Below, piece after piece: positions 1-8,030 of a stretch of 64,000 nucleotides of DNA. The stretch spans positions 1 through 64,000 of the forward strand of contig NZ_JAKIKU010000011.1 in assembly GCF_023283985.1 (NCBI RefSeq). Reading direction: 5' to 3'. Each line of letters begins with the position of its first letter. Position 1 is the stretch's first letter. This DNA is from Shewanella electrodiphila. Its GTDB lineage: Bacteria > Pseudomonadota > Gammaproteobacteria > Enterobacterales > Shewanellaceae. The translations under genes were made by a program, and so were the position numbers. The notes below the pieces were generated by a model. The model ran no database searches, was not told the DNA's origin, and saw nothing but the letters and a program-made list of their open reading frames with translations.

Positions 1-284
1 CGAGACCCAGTAGACTATTCGAGTGTTTTGCTTGGAGTCCTTTGTCGCGTTCTTTCTTGTTATCGGTCTCTCAATAGAGGAGCCATCGCTCAATCGAACT
101 ACGACAAGGAATGCTTTAGTTGCAGCTAAAGCCTGGGTCTCACATTACCCGAAACAGGGAAGTATTTGTAAATTAGGTGGGTTTATTATCCATACAAGCG
201 CATTAAGACGGGACTGCTAACAGTTGGCTCAGTTTCGCTCCGCTACACATTTTAGCCAACAATTATCAGCCCCTTATGCGGGCG
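1..284 (+). other. Partial integron cassette at window edge
   Basis: This is the tail of a cassette whose start lies outside the window; it ends at the attC site at 190-287. No convincing gene is visible. Frame 1 is open from base 1 to a stop at 127-129, and a GTG-initiated frame (23-220) runs into the attC and is unlikely to be real. Bases 2-10 (GAGACCCAG) are the exact complement of 133-141 (CTGGGTCTC), and just inside that arm GCTTTAG (113-119) pairs with CTAAAGC (126-132), so the stretch is strongly structured. It may be a non-coding cassette or a decayed one. Confidence 0.5.
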
Positions 285-287
285 TTA
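190..287 (+). other. Integron attC recombination site (first)
   Basis: An imperfect palindrome of about 97 bp. The left arm contains ACAAGCGCATTAAG and the right arm contains CCTTATGCGGGCGTTAT, ending in the GTTA core. The inner arms AGTTGGCT and AGCCAACA pair around a TTCGCTCC centre. Its layout matches the other two attC sites in the window. The predicted crossover lies between G284 and T285. Confidence 0.85.
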
Positions 288-310
288 TATGGCATTCGGG
301 TATCACCTAT

Positions 311-736
311 ATGAAGCAAATAGAATTTAAAATGTGGCAATTAAAGGATCGACCCAGCATCAAAGAGCAGATAGACCTTTGGCTACAATTACAAGGTGAT
401 TGCTCTAGTGCTTGGAGTAGTTGTGACTTTGAGGCTACTGGAATTAAATTATTATTCCGTAATGAAACCAATGATATTGATGGAAAGTGTTTAGTAATAG
501 CGAGTATATTCTTATCAGATGATATGCAAAGAAAAGGTTTTTTGAAATCCTTACTTAAATATTTGGTTGGTAAATCTCCGTATGAATTTATAGCCTTTGA
601 AGATATAGATAACCCAATTTTACTTAGCTTTTGTAAAAGGAATAGCTTCGAGCCCGTTAGTAAAATGTACCCAAATTCTATGCTCGTCCATAAGAGTAAA
701 TTACAAAGTTTATCAGCAGTAGAATTTTCATATTAG
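311..736 (+). CDS. GNAT-like N-acetyltransferase in an integron cassette
   Basis: A 141-residue protein starting at the ATG at 311; the longer open frame back to 224 would begin inside the attC, so it was rejected. The central part (LVIASIFLSDDMQRKGFLKSLL region) resembles the acetyl-CoA binding turn of GNAT enzymes, and the C-terminal AFEDIDNPILLSFCKRNSF segment resembles the final GNAT strands. The substrate is unknown. The gene sits alone between two attC sites, so it is a mobile cassette; it is AT-rich compared with its neighbours. No strong ribosome binding site is visible. Family assignment is from pattern only and is moderately sure. Confidence 0.65.
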   Translation: MKQIEFKMWQLKDRPSIKEQIDLWLQLQGDCSSAWSSCDFEATGIKLLFRNETNDIDGKCLVIASIFLSDDMQRKGFLKSLLKYLVGKSPYEFIAFEDIDNPILLSFCKRNSFEPVSKMYPNSMLVHKSKLQSLSAVEFSY

Positions 737-751
737 TGTACTGGCTAGCCA

Positions 752-849
752 TATAACAAGCGCTTTAAACGGAACGTCAACAGTTGGCTATTGTTCGTTC
801 CTCACAAATTTTAGCCAACTATTTCCGTCCGCTTAAGCGGGCGTTACGA
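752..849 (+). other. Integron attC recombination site (second, last of this array)
   Basis: An imperfect palindrome that opens with ATAACAAGCGCTTTAAACGG and closes with CCGCTTAAGCGGGCGTTA. Inner arms CAGTTGGCT and AGCCAACT flank a TTCGTTCC centre, as in the first site. Crossover is predicted between G843 and T844, giving a cassette of 285-843. No further attC follows, so this is the distal end of the array if the integrase lies to the left. The 196 bases up to hutW hold nothing recognisable. Confidence 0.9.
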
Positions 850-1045
850 TATATACACTTGCCATACATTTCCTAATAGGACTCATTACTTTAAGAGCTT
901 CAAATCCAACAAGCTTTTGTCCAAAAGTGAGTTTGGAAGTGATCAAACTTTATCATCAAAAAATCACATTCATGATCAGATAAATTATCAAATCCGCGCC
1001 TGAAAGCTACTCAAATCTCGCTGAACTATATGCTCCACTCGTATG

Positions 1046-2437
1046 CTAGCTCGCAATTTTCGCCTCAGCGATTGGGTTGGTAGCCAAAAACTCAAACAAG
1101 CCGGTTTGCATGTTTACATTCCAAAAGCGCCCAGCAAGGGTGAGTGACAAACTGTCAGTTTCTAATATTGCTAAACCATGTTGCTGCCAGGCTTCGAATA
1201 ACGGGTGTAAATGGGTCACAACGTCAGCCTCTAGGGCTGTAAAGTTAAGTATTCCAGAGTCTAAGCCGCGCTTAAATATGGCGTCGAAAGCCGCCGACGG
1301 ATTAGGGCTTAATATCATGCCAGGTACTTTGGCGGGTAAACACTGTGATGCCAATTGGCTATTTACTTCTGCCTCTTTACTAGGGGCTTGCGCTTGATGC
1401 CATTCGCTTAAATCTCTGGCATTCATCATGCCGTGACCATGAATACTGCCACCTGCGCCAGCACCAAAAGGGAGAATTTCAATGCCGCTCTTGGCTAACG
1501 AGTTATAAATACTGCGCTCTCGATCATCGCGGCGCCAGTGGCAACTTGATAGTCGTTGCCAGTCCTTTGATTCCAATCTGTTAGCACCAAAGGCATACAT
1601 ATTGGCACGGGTTTGACTGTCAGCTTGAAACTCGCTGGCTTGTGTACCTAGCACTTTGCCCTTTTCACTGGCTTTATCGATACGGGTGCCACCTAAGCCA
1701 ATTAATTGATAGAGATCTACGCCTTGTGCGCCACAAGCCATGGCTGCTTCAATATCTTGTTGCCAGATGTCCATGGTTTGGCCGGGTAGACCAAAGATAA
1801 GATCGATAACAATGCTAGCGGTTGGGTGCTGACTAAGTTGCTGGAGTCTATCGAGTAAGGTTTGTTTATCATCAAAACGCCCTGCAGCACGGCGAACATC
1901 GGTATCAAAGCTTTGTACACCGAATGAAAAACGGTTAAAGCCGTTATCCAAAGCGCTATGCCACTTATCGTCATCAAAACCATTAAGGCGGCCTTCTAGG
2001 GTGATTTCAGCATCTTTCCTTAATGGAAACTGCTGAATGGCTTGACCTAGGGCAGCAATTTCTTCTGCTTTGATATCGGTGGGCGTACCACCGCCGACAT
2101 AAACGGTATCAAATGGGCGGCTTTGCGCTAGAGGTGTTTGCGCTGCTATGGTCAGCTGCTGACATAGGCTAGCCATATAATCACTGATCCGTTCAGGTTT
2201 AGCGCCATTTTCAAAAAAGTTACAAAAGCTGCAACGTTTTCGGCAAAAAGGAATGTGAATATACAGTGCGCGTTTATCAGCGGTAGTCGAGGTGTGCCAC
2301 CATTGCTGCCACAAATTGCTGTCTACCTTTATCGGCTTACTGCCACTGCGACCTGCATGGGGTGCGCTTTTTACCTTAAAAGCATGTTGTAAAGGATCTG
2401 GGCTTGCAATGCCTGTCATGGTCGACGTCAATATCAT
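1046..2437 (-). CDS. hutW: HutW/ChuW-type anaerobic heme-degrading radical SAM protein
   Basis: About 463 residues. The radical SAM cluster motif CRKRCSFC (cysteines near 65, 69 and 72) follows a YIHIPFC context typical of the HemN/HutW branch, and GGGTPTD lies further along. Known family members (ChuW, HutW) open the heme ring without oxygen and free the iron. The ATG at 2437 was chosen because GAGA lies 6 bases upstream; an upstream TTG at 2452 is in frame. A Fur-box palindrome sits 35 bases before the start, so iron repression is likely. In Vibrio hutW is beside hutX and hutZ; here it is about 12 kb away. Confident in family, less so in the precise start. Confidence 0.9.
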   Translation of the reverse strand: MILTSTMTGIASPDPLQHAFKVKSAPHAGRSGSKPIKVDSNLWQQWWHTSTTADKRALYIHIPFCRKRCSFCNFFENGAKPERISDYMASLCQQLTIAAQTPLAQSRPFDTVYVGGGTPTDIKAEEIAALGQAIQQFPLRKDAEITLEGRLNGFDDDKWHSALDNGFNRFSFGVQSFDTDVRRAAGRFDDKQTLLDRLQQLSQHPTASIVIDLIFGLPGQTMDIWQQDIEAAMACGAQGVDLYQLIGLGGTRIDKASEKGKVLGTQASEFQADSQTRANMYAFGANRLESKDWQRLSSCHWRRDDRERSIYNSLAKSGIEILPFGAGAGGSIHGHGMMNARDLSEWHQAQAPSKEAEVNSQLASQCLPAKVPGMILSPNPSAAFDAIFKRGLDSGILNFTALEADVVTHLHPLFEAWQQHGLAILETDSLSLTLAGRFWNVNMQTGLFEFLATNPIAEAKIAS

Positions 2438-2471
2438 GGTAATTCTCAGCAAATTAAAAAATAATTACCGT

Positions 2472-2490
2472 AATGATAACTATTATCATT
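2472..2490 (-). promoter_or_regulatory. Fur box upstream of hutW
   Basis: AATGATAACTATTATCATT is a near-perfect 19-bp inverted repeat matching the Fur consensus. It lies 35 bases upstream of the hutW start, a position suited to blocking transcription when iron is plentiful. Confidence 0.85.
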
Positions 2491-2554
2491 TGATCTTTTG
2501 TTGGGATAGATCAAATTTGCTGGCTTTGCATTGTAAATATTGTCGCACTGGCCC

Positions 2555-2594
2555 AGTGAAATAGTGAAATAGTGAAATAGTGAAATAGTGAACA
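2555..2594. repeat. 8-bp tandem repeat, five units
   Basis: Four exact copies of AGTGAAAT followed by a partial copy (AGTGAACA). It lies between the hutW promoter and the terminator of the chemoreceptor gene. An inverted repeat CAGGTGAA/TTCACCTG follows at about 2592-2619. Confidence 0.9.
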
Positions 2595-2651
2595 GGTGAA
2601 ATGCTATTAGCTTCACCTGAAGCTTTACCAAAAGTGACCAAGATTCAGCAC

Positions 2652-2692
2652 AAAAAAGCCCCATAGCATCTTTAAATGTTATAGGGCTTTTT
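2652..2692 (-). terminator. Rho-independent terminator of the chemoreceptor gene
   Basis: On the minus strand AAAAAGCCC and GGGCTTTTTT bracket a stem extended by partly wobble-paired bases and end in a T run. It lies 84 bases past the stop of the chemoreceptor gene at 2776. Confidence 0.8.
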
Positions 2693-2775
2693 ATGGACTT
2701 TAATTCTAGCTATCGATACTGACTCTCTATACGGCTTTCTTTACAAGCTTTCTATACAAGTTTGCTTTGCGAGAG

Positions 2776-4647
2776 CTACAGAATGAATGTCGCTACTAAA
2801 TCATTTAATGATTTTGCCTGCACTTTTAAGTCTTTTGCTTTTTGAACACTGATTTCTGCCGCTTGGGTTATATCATCAGTGACGTCTTTAATCGCAACCG
2901 TATTTTGGGTAATTTCGTTAGTGACCTGAGTTTGCTCTTCTGCAGCGGTTGCAATTTGGCTAGCCATATCTGAAATTAGCACTACCGCTTGAGTGATTTC
3001 TTCAATGGCGATAGCGGCTTCAGTTGCGTCATTAACACTGTTGCCAGCTAATGCTTGGCTGCTCTGCATTAATGTTACTGCACTCGATGTCGTTTGCTGC
3101 AAGGTTTCAATGGTTTCATAAATTTCTTGCGCTGAATCTTGGGTGCGGCGAGACAATACGCGCACTTCATCAGCCACTACGGCAAAGCCACGACCTTGAT
3201 CGCCGGCTCGTGCTGCTTCAATTGCTGCATTCAGTGCCAGTAAGTTAGTTTGTTCTGCAATACCCTGAATGGTAGAAAGGATACTTGTAATAGCATTGGC
3301 ATGACGGCTCAGCTCGCCAATCACATCAGTTGCTTGAGTGACTTCGTTCGCCAGTAAGTTGATTGATTGTCTGGTATTATCAACCAAATTTTGACCTTGC
3401 TGGCTACTGTTACTCGATTGCTGGGCGGCCGTTGCTGTGCTTTCTGCATTACCGGCAATTTCTTGAGTGGCACTGGCCATTTCTGTCACTGCAGTGGCAA
3501 CCATAGTGACTTCTTGCTGTTGCACTTGCAGTTCTTTCTCAGTTAAATGGGTGTTAGCAAGGCTTTCATTGGCCTCTTTATCAAGTTTCTGTGCTAGTCC
3601 ACGGATTTGAGAAATCAATTGGTGCTGACTGCTTACAAATCGGTTAAAGCTATCTGCAAGGGTGCCTACTTCATCTTTCGACTCTATTTCAATGCGTTGA
3701 GTTAAGTCACCGTTACCATCAGCAATGCGAGCTAATGCTTGTGATACCCGTGATAGTGGTGCTAAGAGTTGGCTAATTAACCATGAAATCATCGCCATAC
3801 TAATTAACAATACCAGTGCTGAAATCCCTAATTGCGTCATGAGTAATGAACTTAAAGGTGCTTCAAGGGTGTCTTTATCAAGGACAACAATTAATTCCCA
3901 ATCTGTATTAGGGATATCTTCAGCCCAAACTAATTTATCACGGCCTTCTGGGTCAAAATGAATTGGGATCAGTTGATCGTCTTTGCGCTGTTGGTTTAGC
4001 AGGTTGTAGTCTAGGTCATTATCAATGGCGCTAATATGCCCCATGGCTTTACTGGCATCTTTATAAGCGATGACGGTGCCATCTTTATGCATCATGATGG
4101 CAAAACCATTTGACGGTAGTGTCATGCGATTTACATCATCAACTAAATCATCAATGGATAAGTCACCACCGACAACACCGTGATGAGTTTGCTGTGCAAT
4201 GGTAACAACTAAGATATTGTAAGCCACATCAAGGTAGGGCTTGGTGAGAATAGGCTGATGTTGGTTACTGGCTTGTTGGTACCAAGGACGCGAGCGAGGA
4301 TCGTAACCAGTACGGTCAATGTTTGGATCAGAATCAATCATTTCACCAGATGACTTGCCAAAATAAGTGAGTTCATATCGACCTGAAGCCTGAGCTTGTT
4401 GTAGTGCATCTAGAGTGTTGCTATTCACTTTGTCGCCCAAAGCATTAATCACATCTTTACGAGTAGTAAGCCATTCACTGATCCGTTCTGCTTGCTGAGC
4501 ACTCAATCGTTGAACTTGCTCAAGGTTAGATTGCAACAAGATGTCTTTTTGGTTCGAATAGCTCTGCCAAGATAACAACGCAATTACCATCGAAAGGGCA
4601 ATCAGTACGGGAACGAGAATTTTCTGCTTTAACGAATTAGAGATCAT
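2776..4647 (-). CDS. Methyl-accepting chemotaxis protein with Cache-type sensor
   Basis: 623 residues. A membrane segment lies at about 10-28 and a second at about 270-295. The periplasmic part carries the DPRSRPWYQQA motif typical of dCache_1 domains. A HAMP region (SRVSQALARIADGNGDLTQR) and a full cytoplasmic signalling domain follow, with the conserved tip around NAAIEAARAGDQGRGFAVVA. Such proteins pass ligand signals to CheA/CheW to bias swimming. It is closely similar in length and sequence to the protein at 15781-17652, so the two are paralogues. The ATG at 4647 was preferred over the in-frame TTG three codons earlier. The ligand is unknown. Confidence 0.93.
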   Translation of the reverse strand: MISNSLKQKILVPVLIALSMVIALLSWQSYSNQKDILLQSNLEQVQRLSAQQAERISEWLTTRKDVINALGDKVNSNTLDALQQAQASGRYELTYFGKSSGEMIDSDPNIDRTGYDPRSRPWYQQASNQHQPILTKPYLDVAYNILVVTIAQQTHHGVVGGDLSIDDLVDDVNRMTLPSNGFAIMMHKDGTVIAYKDASKAMGHISAIDNDLDYNLLNQQRKDDQLIPIHFDPEGRDKLVWAEDIPNTDWELIVVLDKDTLEAPLSSLLMTQLGISALVLLISMAMISWLISQLLAPLSRVSQALARIADGNGDLTQRIEIESKDEVGTLADSFNRFVSSQHQLISQIRGLAQKLDKEANESLANTHLTEKELQVQQQEVTMVATAVTEMASATQEIAGNAESTATAAQQSSNSSQQGQNLVDNTRQSINLLANEVTQATDVIGELSRHANAITSILSTIQGIAEQTNLLALNAAIEAARAGDQGRGFAVVADEVRVLSRRTQDSAQEIYETIETLQQTTSSAVTLMQSSQALAGNSVNDATEAAIAIEEITQAVVLISDMASQIATAAEEQTQVTNEITQNTVAIKDVTDDITQAAEISVQKAKDLKVQAKSLNDLVATFIL

Positions 4648-5086
4648 ATTAACCAAGGTAATGTTCAGTGAATAAAAGCCAATACAGTGATGAGGTCATG
4701 TAGCTTATTCCTCTAACTGAGCGGCGGCGGATAATGGCATATGCCAGTATGATTTGATAGCAAAGTGGCGGTAAAACAAGCTAATAAAACATATGGGTAA
4801 CGAAAGCGACACGAACTGGAAACAAGTTGTTTTTATCAGCAATCAACTATCGATCACTAATCGACTGCCGCACGAGAAAACACCTTATAGGAAAGTAGAG
4901 CGACCTGCTTGGAGTCAAACTTTAACGAGGGGATCGTTAAACCTTAGACCTATTTATTTAACCTAAGATTTACCAACCGATAGAAGTGGATCTGTTAAAG
5001 AAAGCGTTAATGAACAGGCAAATTGTTCATCAACGCTATATTGTTCATTGACGCTATATTGTTCATTAACGCTGAGGCATTCGAGT
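4648..5086. other. Gene-free stretch between chemoreceptor and ABC exporter
   Basis: About 440 bases without a credible gene. It should hold the chemoreceptor promoter. Its right end has an 18-bp tandem repeat and a perfect 14-bp inverted repeat (listed separately). No recognised regulator site was found in the rest. Confidence 0.6.
5003..5073. repeat. 18-bp tandem repeat nested in an inverted repeat
   Basis: Units TTGTTCATCAACGCTATA (5023-5040) and TTGTTCATTGACGCTATA (5041-5058), then a partial third copy to about 5074. The inverted partner AGCGTTAATGAACA (5003-5016) is an exact complement of 5060-5073, so the whole block can form a hairpin just past the 3' end of the ABC exporter gene. It could act as a terminator, but lacks a clear T run. 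Confidence 0.8.
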
Positions 5087-6979
5087 TTAGCTGGCATCCA
5101 CATAAAGTTGTTTAAATAGGCCGGGCTGAGCTTTAAGACTTTGCTCTGTGCCTGATTGGGTTATCTTGCCATCATCCAATACGAATATGCGATCCGCTAG
5201 GCGCAAGTTGTTCAGCCTATGGGCAATAATAATCGCAGTGCGTTGCTGTAAAAATGCCTTCAGATTGGATAGTATTTTTGCTTCTGTGGCGGCATCGAGT
5301 GCCGAAGTCGCTTCATCTAAAATCACCACTTGGGGCTGACTTAACCACATTCTTGCAATGGCTAACCGCTGCATTTGACCACCTGATAAACGGGTATTCG
5401 AGCGGCCTAAATCAGTATCAAGCTTGTCTTGCCACTGAGACACAGTATCACTGAGCTCAGCATGAGCAAGTGCTTGCCATAACTGCTCATCAGTCATTTC
5501 AATACCAAAGGTTAAATTGTCACGTAAGGTGCCAGCAATTAATTTGGGATGTTGCGGCACATAGCCGACTTGCTGGCGAAAACGATTAATCCCATAGTCA
5601 TGAATGTCTTCACCATTAATCATAATCTGACCTGAATGCGGCGTATAGAAGCCCAACAGTAAATTGATTAAGGTGGATTTACCGCCGCCACTCATTGCCA
5701 GTAAAGCTATAGACTCGTTCGCTTTGAGATTAAGGTTGAGCTGTTGAAATAAGTTTGGTTGTTGTTCAAATCCAAAGCTGACAGCGTTGAAATCAATGCT
5801 AATGGCTGAAGTTTGTTCAAGTGCCGACTTTGATAAAATAGGCTTTTCTTGGAGTGGTTCTACTTCTAATTCTACGTCTAATTCCAATAAGTGATTGAGT
5901 CGCTCCATCGATGCCTGCGCCCCAAAACGGGCATATTGAATATTGAGCAGCTCTTGTATCGGCCCCATCAAATACCAGAGATAACTGAAGACCGCGAAAA
6001 TTTGGCCAACAGTAAGATCTGATACCAATACCATGAAGATAGCCATGGCGCGAAAGCATTCAAAACCGAGTAAGAATGTAGTGAAGCTCAGCTTATTGAG
6101 CGCATCGGTTTTCCATTGATTGGCAATAGCATGCTGGCTTAGATCTGTGGCTAATCCAAATACCTTTTGATAGTAATGCTTTTCTTGCTGGGCTAAGCGT
6201 AATTCACGGGTGGCATCTACGGTATCGACCAAGGCTTGTTGAAAAGCTTCAGTGGCGGCATTTTCTTTACGGCGCAAACTTTTTACGTGCTCAGCAAAAC
6301 GAGATGAAAAGTAAATCACTAAAGGATTGAGTAAAATAATCATTAGCCCTAGCTGCCAATTAAGCCATAACAAGACACTGGCAATGGCCACGATAGTGAG
6401 CACACTGATGATTAAACGGGATAAGGTATCACTGACAAAGCGTTCAACGGTATCCACATCTGTGATGCAGCGTGAAGCTAAACCTGCACTGCCGTACTTA
6501 TCGAATGCACTCATCTTAATTTGCGGTAATTGCAGTAACATTCGCTGACGAATCGCTAAACTGATCCGTTTAGCTATCTTGGTGAACTCACGAGCCTGTA
6601 CCACTTGCGTCAGCATTGTCAGTAAGCGTAATACGATAACCGCCACTAATACGATACTGATATACACCCCAGGCAGGTGCCAAGCTTCAGGTAACACAGG
6701 CTGTAAATTATTCAGTAACCAACCGGTTTGTCCTAATAGCACTTCATCCACTAATAGCGGCATTAACATAGGAATAGGCAAACTCAATAGGGTGGCTAAA
6801 ACAGCAATCAAATTGGCTTGAATTAACTGCCGTTTATGCGTGACGATTTTGTGCTTTAACCAAGACCAATTGAGCCTGGACTGGACTGTATCCTGAGCGT
6901 CTTGCTGTGTTTCTGATTGTAAGTCTGATTGTGTTTTTGCTTCTGTTTTAGAAGAAGTTTGCGAATGCTGTTGAGCCAA
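5087..6979 (-). CDS. ABC exporter, fused membrane and ATPase domains
   Basis: About 630 residues. The N-terminal half has around six membrane segments (ABC transmembrane type 1); the C-terminal half is an ATPase with signature LSGGQMQRLAIAR, Walker B VVILDEATSALD and switch His in IIAHRLNNLR. The Walker A reads AMSGGGKST, with Ala in place of the usual first Gly. The TTG start at 6979 was chosen because AAGGA lies 8 bases upstream; the frame is open to 7009. It begins about 90 bases after hutD on the same strand, so it may be the last gene of the tonB-hut operon. The cargo is unknown; an export role inside an import operon is unexpected. Confidence 0.85.
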   Translation of the reverse strand: MAQQHSQTSSKTEAKTQSDLQSETQQDAQDTVQSRLNWSWLKHKIVTHKRQLIQANLIAVLATLLSLPIPMLMPLLVDEVLLGQTGWLLNNLQPVLPEAWHLPGVYISIVLVAVIVLRLLTMLTQVVQAREFTKIAKRISLAIRQRMLLQLPQIKMSAFDKYGSAGLASRCITDVDTVERFVSDTLSRLIISVLTIVAIASVLLWLNWQLGLMIILLNPLVIYFSSRFAEHVKSLRRKENAATEAFQQALVDTVDATRELRLAQQEKHYYQKVFGLATDLSQHAIANQWKTDALNKLSFTTFLLGFECFRAMAIFMVLVSDLTVGQIFAVFSYLWYLMGPIQELLNIQYARFGAQASMERLNHLLELDVELEVEPLQEKPILSKSALEQTSAISIDFNAVSFGFEQQPNLFQQLNLNLKANESIALLAMSGGGKSTLINLLLGFYTPHSGQIMINGEDIHDYGINRFRQQVGYVPQHPKLIAGTLRDNLTFGIEMTDEQLWQALAHAELSDTVSQWQDKLDTDLGRSNTRLSGGQMQRLAIARMWLSQPQVVILDEATSALDAATEAKILSNLKAFLQQRTAIIIAHRLNNLRLADRIFVLDDGKITQSGTEQSLKAQPGLFKQLYVDAS

Positions 6980-7072
6980 AACGAATGTCCTTAATGACAC
7001 GTGCACCAAAATATCGACTCAGACCGTTTGTACGGCTGAAGTCGATATAGATGAACATGATTTAAATAAAAG

Positions 7073-8029
7073 CTAAAAAATCAGAGGCAGTTTACTGTTA
7101 GGGTCGATCACTAAGGTGGGTTTGTAGTGCCAGACTTTTTCGATGATGTCAGCAGTTAATGCCTCGGCAGGTGTACCGTCACTGACGACTTCGCCTTGTT
7201 CTAATACCACTAACCTATCAGCATAACGGCAAGCTTGATTTAAATCGTGCAGTACCACGACTACACAGTAGTTATGCTCATGGGCTAATGTATGTGCTAG
7301 TTCAAGTACTCTGTGTTGTTGGGCTAAATCTAACGCTGAAGTAGGCTCATCGAGTAATAAAATCGGTGTGCTTTCGGCTTGAGCCAATTGTGTTAGCACG
7401 CGAGCTAATTGCACTCGTTGCTTTTCCCCCCCAGAAAGTGTGGGATAACTGCGGTATTTAAGTGCAGATAACGCAACCTGTTGCAATTGCTTATCGACTA
7501 AATCCTGTCCTTGCTGTTGGCTGATGGATAATGGATATAACCCCATTTGTACCACTTCATGCACTTTAAATGGAAAGGTCAGCGACGCATGTTGCGGTAA
7601 CACGGCTAATGACTTAGCTAATTCGGCTCTGTTCCAGTTAACGAGTGATTTACCTAGCATGGAGATGCTGCCTGCTGACAGTTCAGTTTCTTGGCACAAG
7701 CTTTTCAATAACGTGGATTTACCTGCGCCATTGGGGCCCAATAATGCAGTGACTTGGCCTGGCATAATCTCAAGGTTGATATCATTTAATACTGGTTTTT
7801 TGCCAATATGCACCGAGAGGTTATTAATACTGACGACAGAGTTTTCAGTTGGGGAACGTGAGGTTGAGCTCTCAGTCCCAGCAGACTTTTGTTTAGGCAT
7901 AAAAGTCGCAGTCTTTCTATCTGAAGGTGCTAATTCAACAGGCTTTATACCAGCAAGTGCTAAACCTGTTACTTGAGGCGCCGACTTATGTGTTTTAAAC
8001 ATTGATTTAAATTCGAGATTTCTCAGCAT
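7073..8029 (-). CDS. hutD: Heme ABC transporter ATP-binding protein HutD/HmuV
   Basis: About 318 residues. Walker A LLGPNGAGKST, signature LSGGEKQRVQLAR and Walker B PILLLDEPTSALD are all intact, in the order of iron/heme importer ATPases. A non-conserved N-terminal extension of about 80 residues precedes the ATPase core, so the true start could be later, for example the ATG at 8002. The ATG at 8029 lies 1 base after the hutC stop, which suggests translational coupling. It powers heme passage through HutC in the inner membrane. Confidence 0.9.
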   Translation of the reverse strand: MLRNLEFKSMFKTHKSAPQVTGLALAGIKPVELAPSDRKTATFMPKQKSAGTESSTSRSPTENSVVSINNLSVHIGKKPVLNDINLEIMPGQVTALLGPNGAGKSTLLKSLCQETELSAGSISMLGKSLVNWNRAELAKSLAVLPQHASLTFPFKVHEVVQMGLYPLSISQQQGQDLVDKQLQQVALSALKYRSYPTLSGGEKQRVQLARVLTQLAQAESTPILLLDEPTSALDLAQQHRVLELAHTLAHEHNYCVVVVLHDLNQACRYADRLVVLEQGEVVSDGTPAEALTADIIEKVWHYKPTLVIDPNSKLPLIF

Positions 8030-8030
8030 G

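Noticed and set aside
23..220. Open frame in the first partial cassette
   Set aside because: It starts with GTG without a ribosome binding site and runs into the attC palindrome; the composition is not gene-like.
7524..7976. 150-codon plus-strand ORF
   Set aside because: It is antisense to hutD, whose motifs are clear, and its translation shows no family features.
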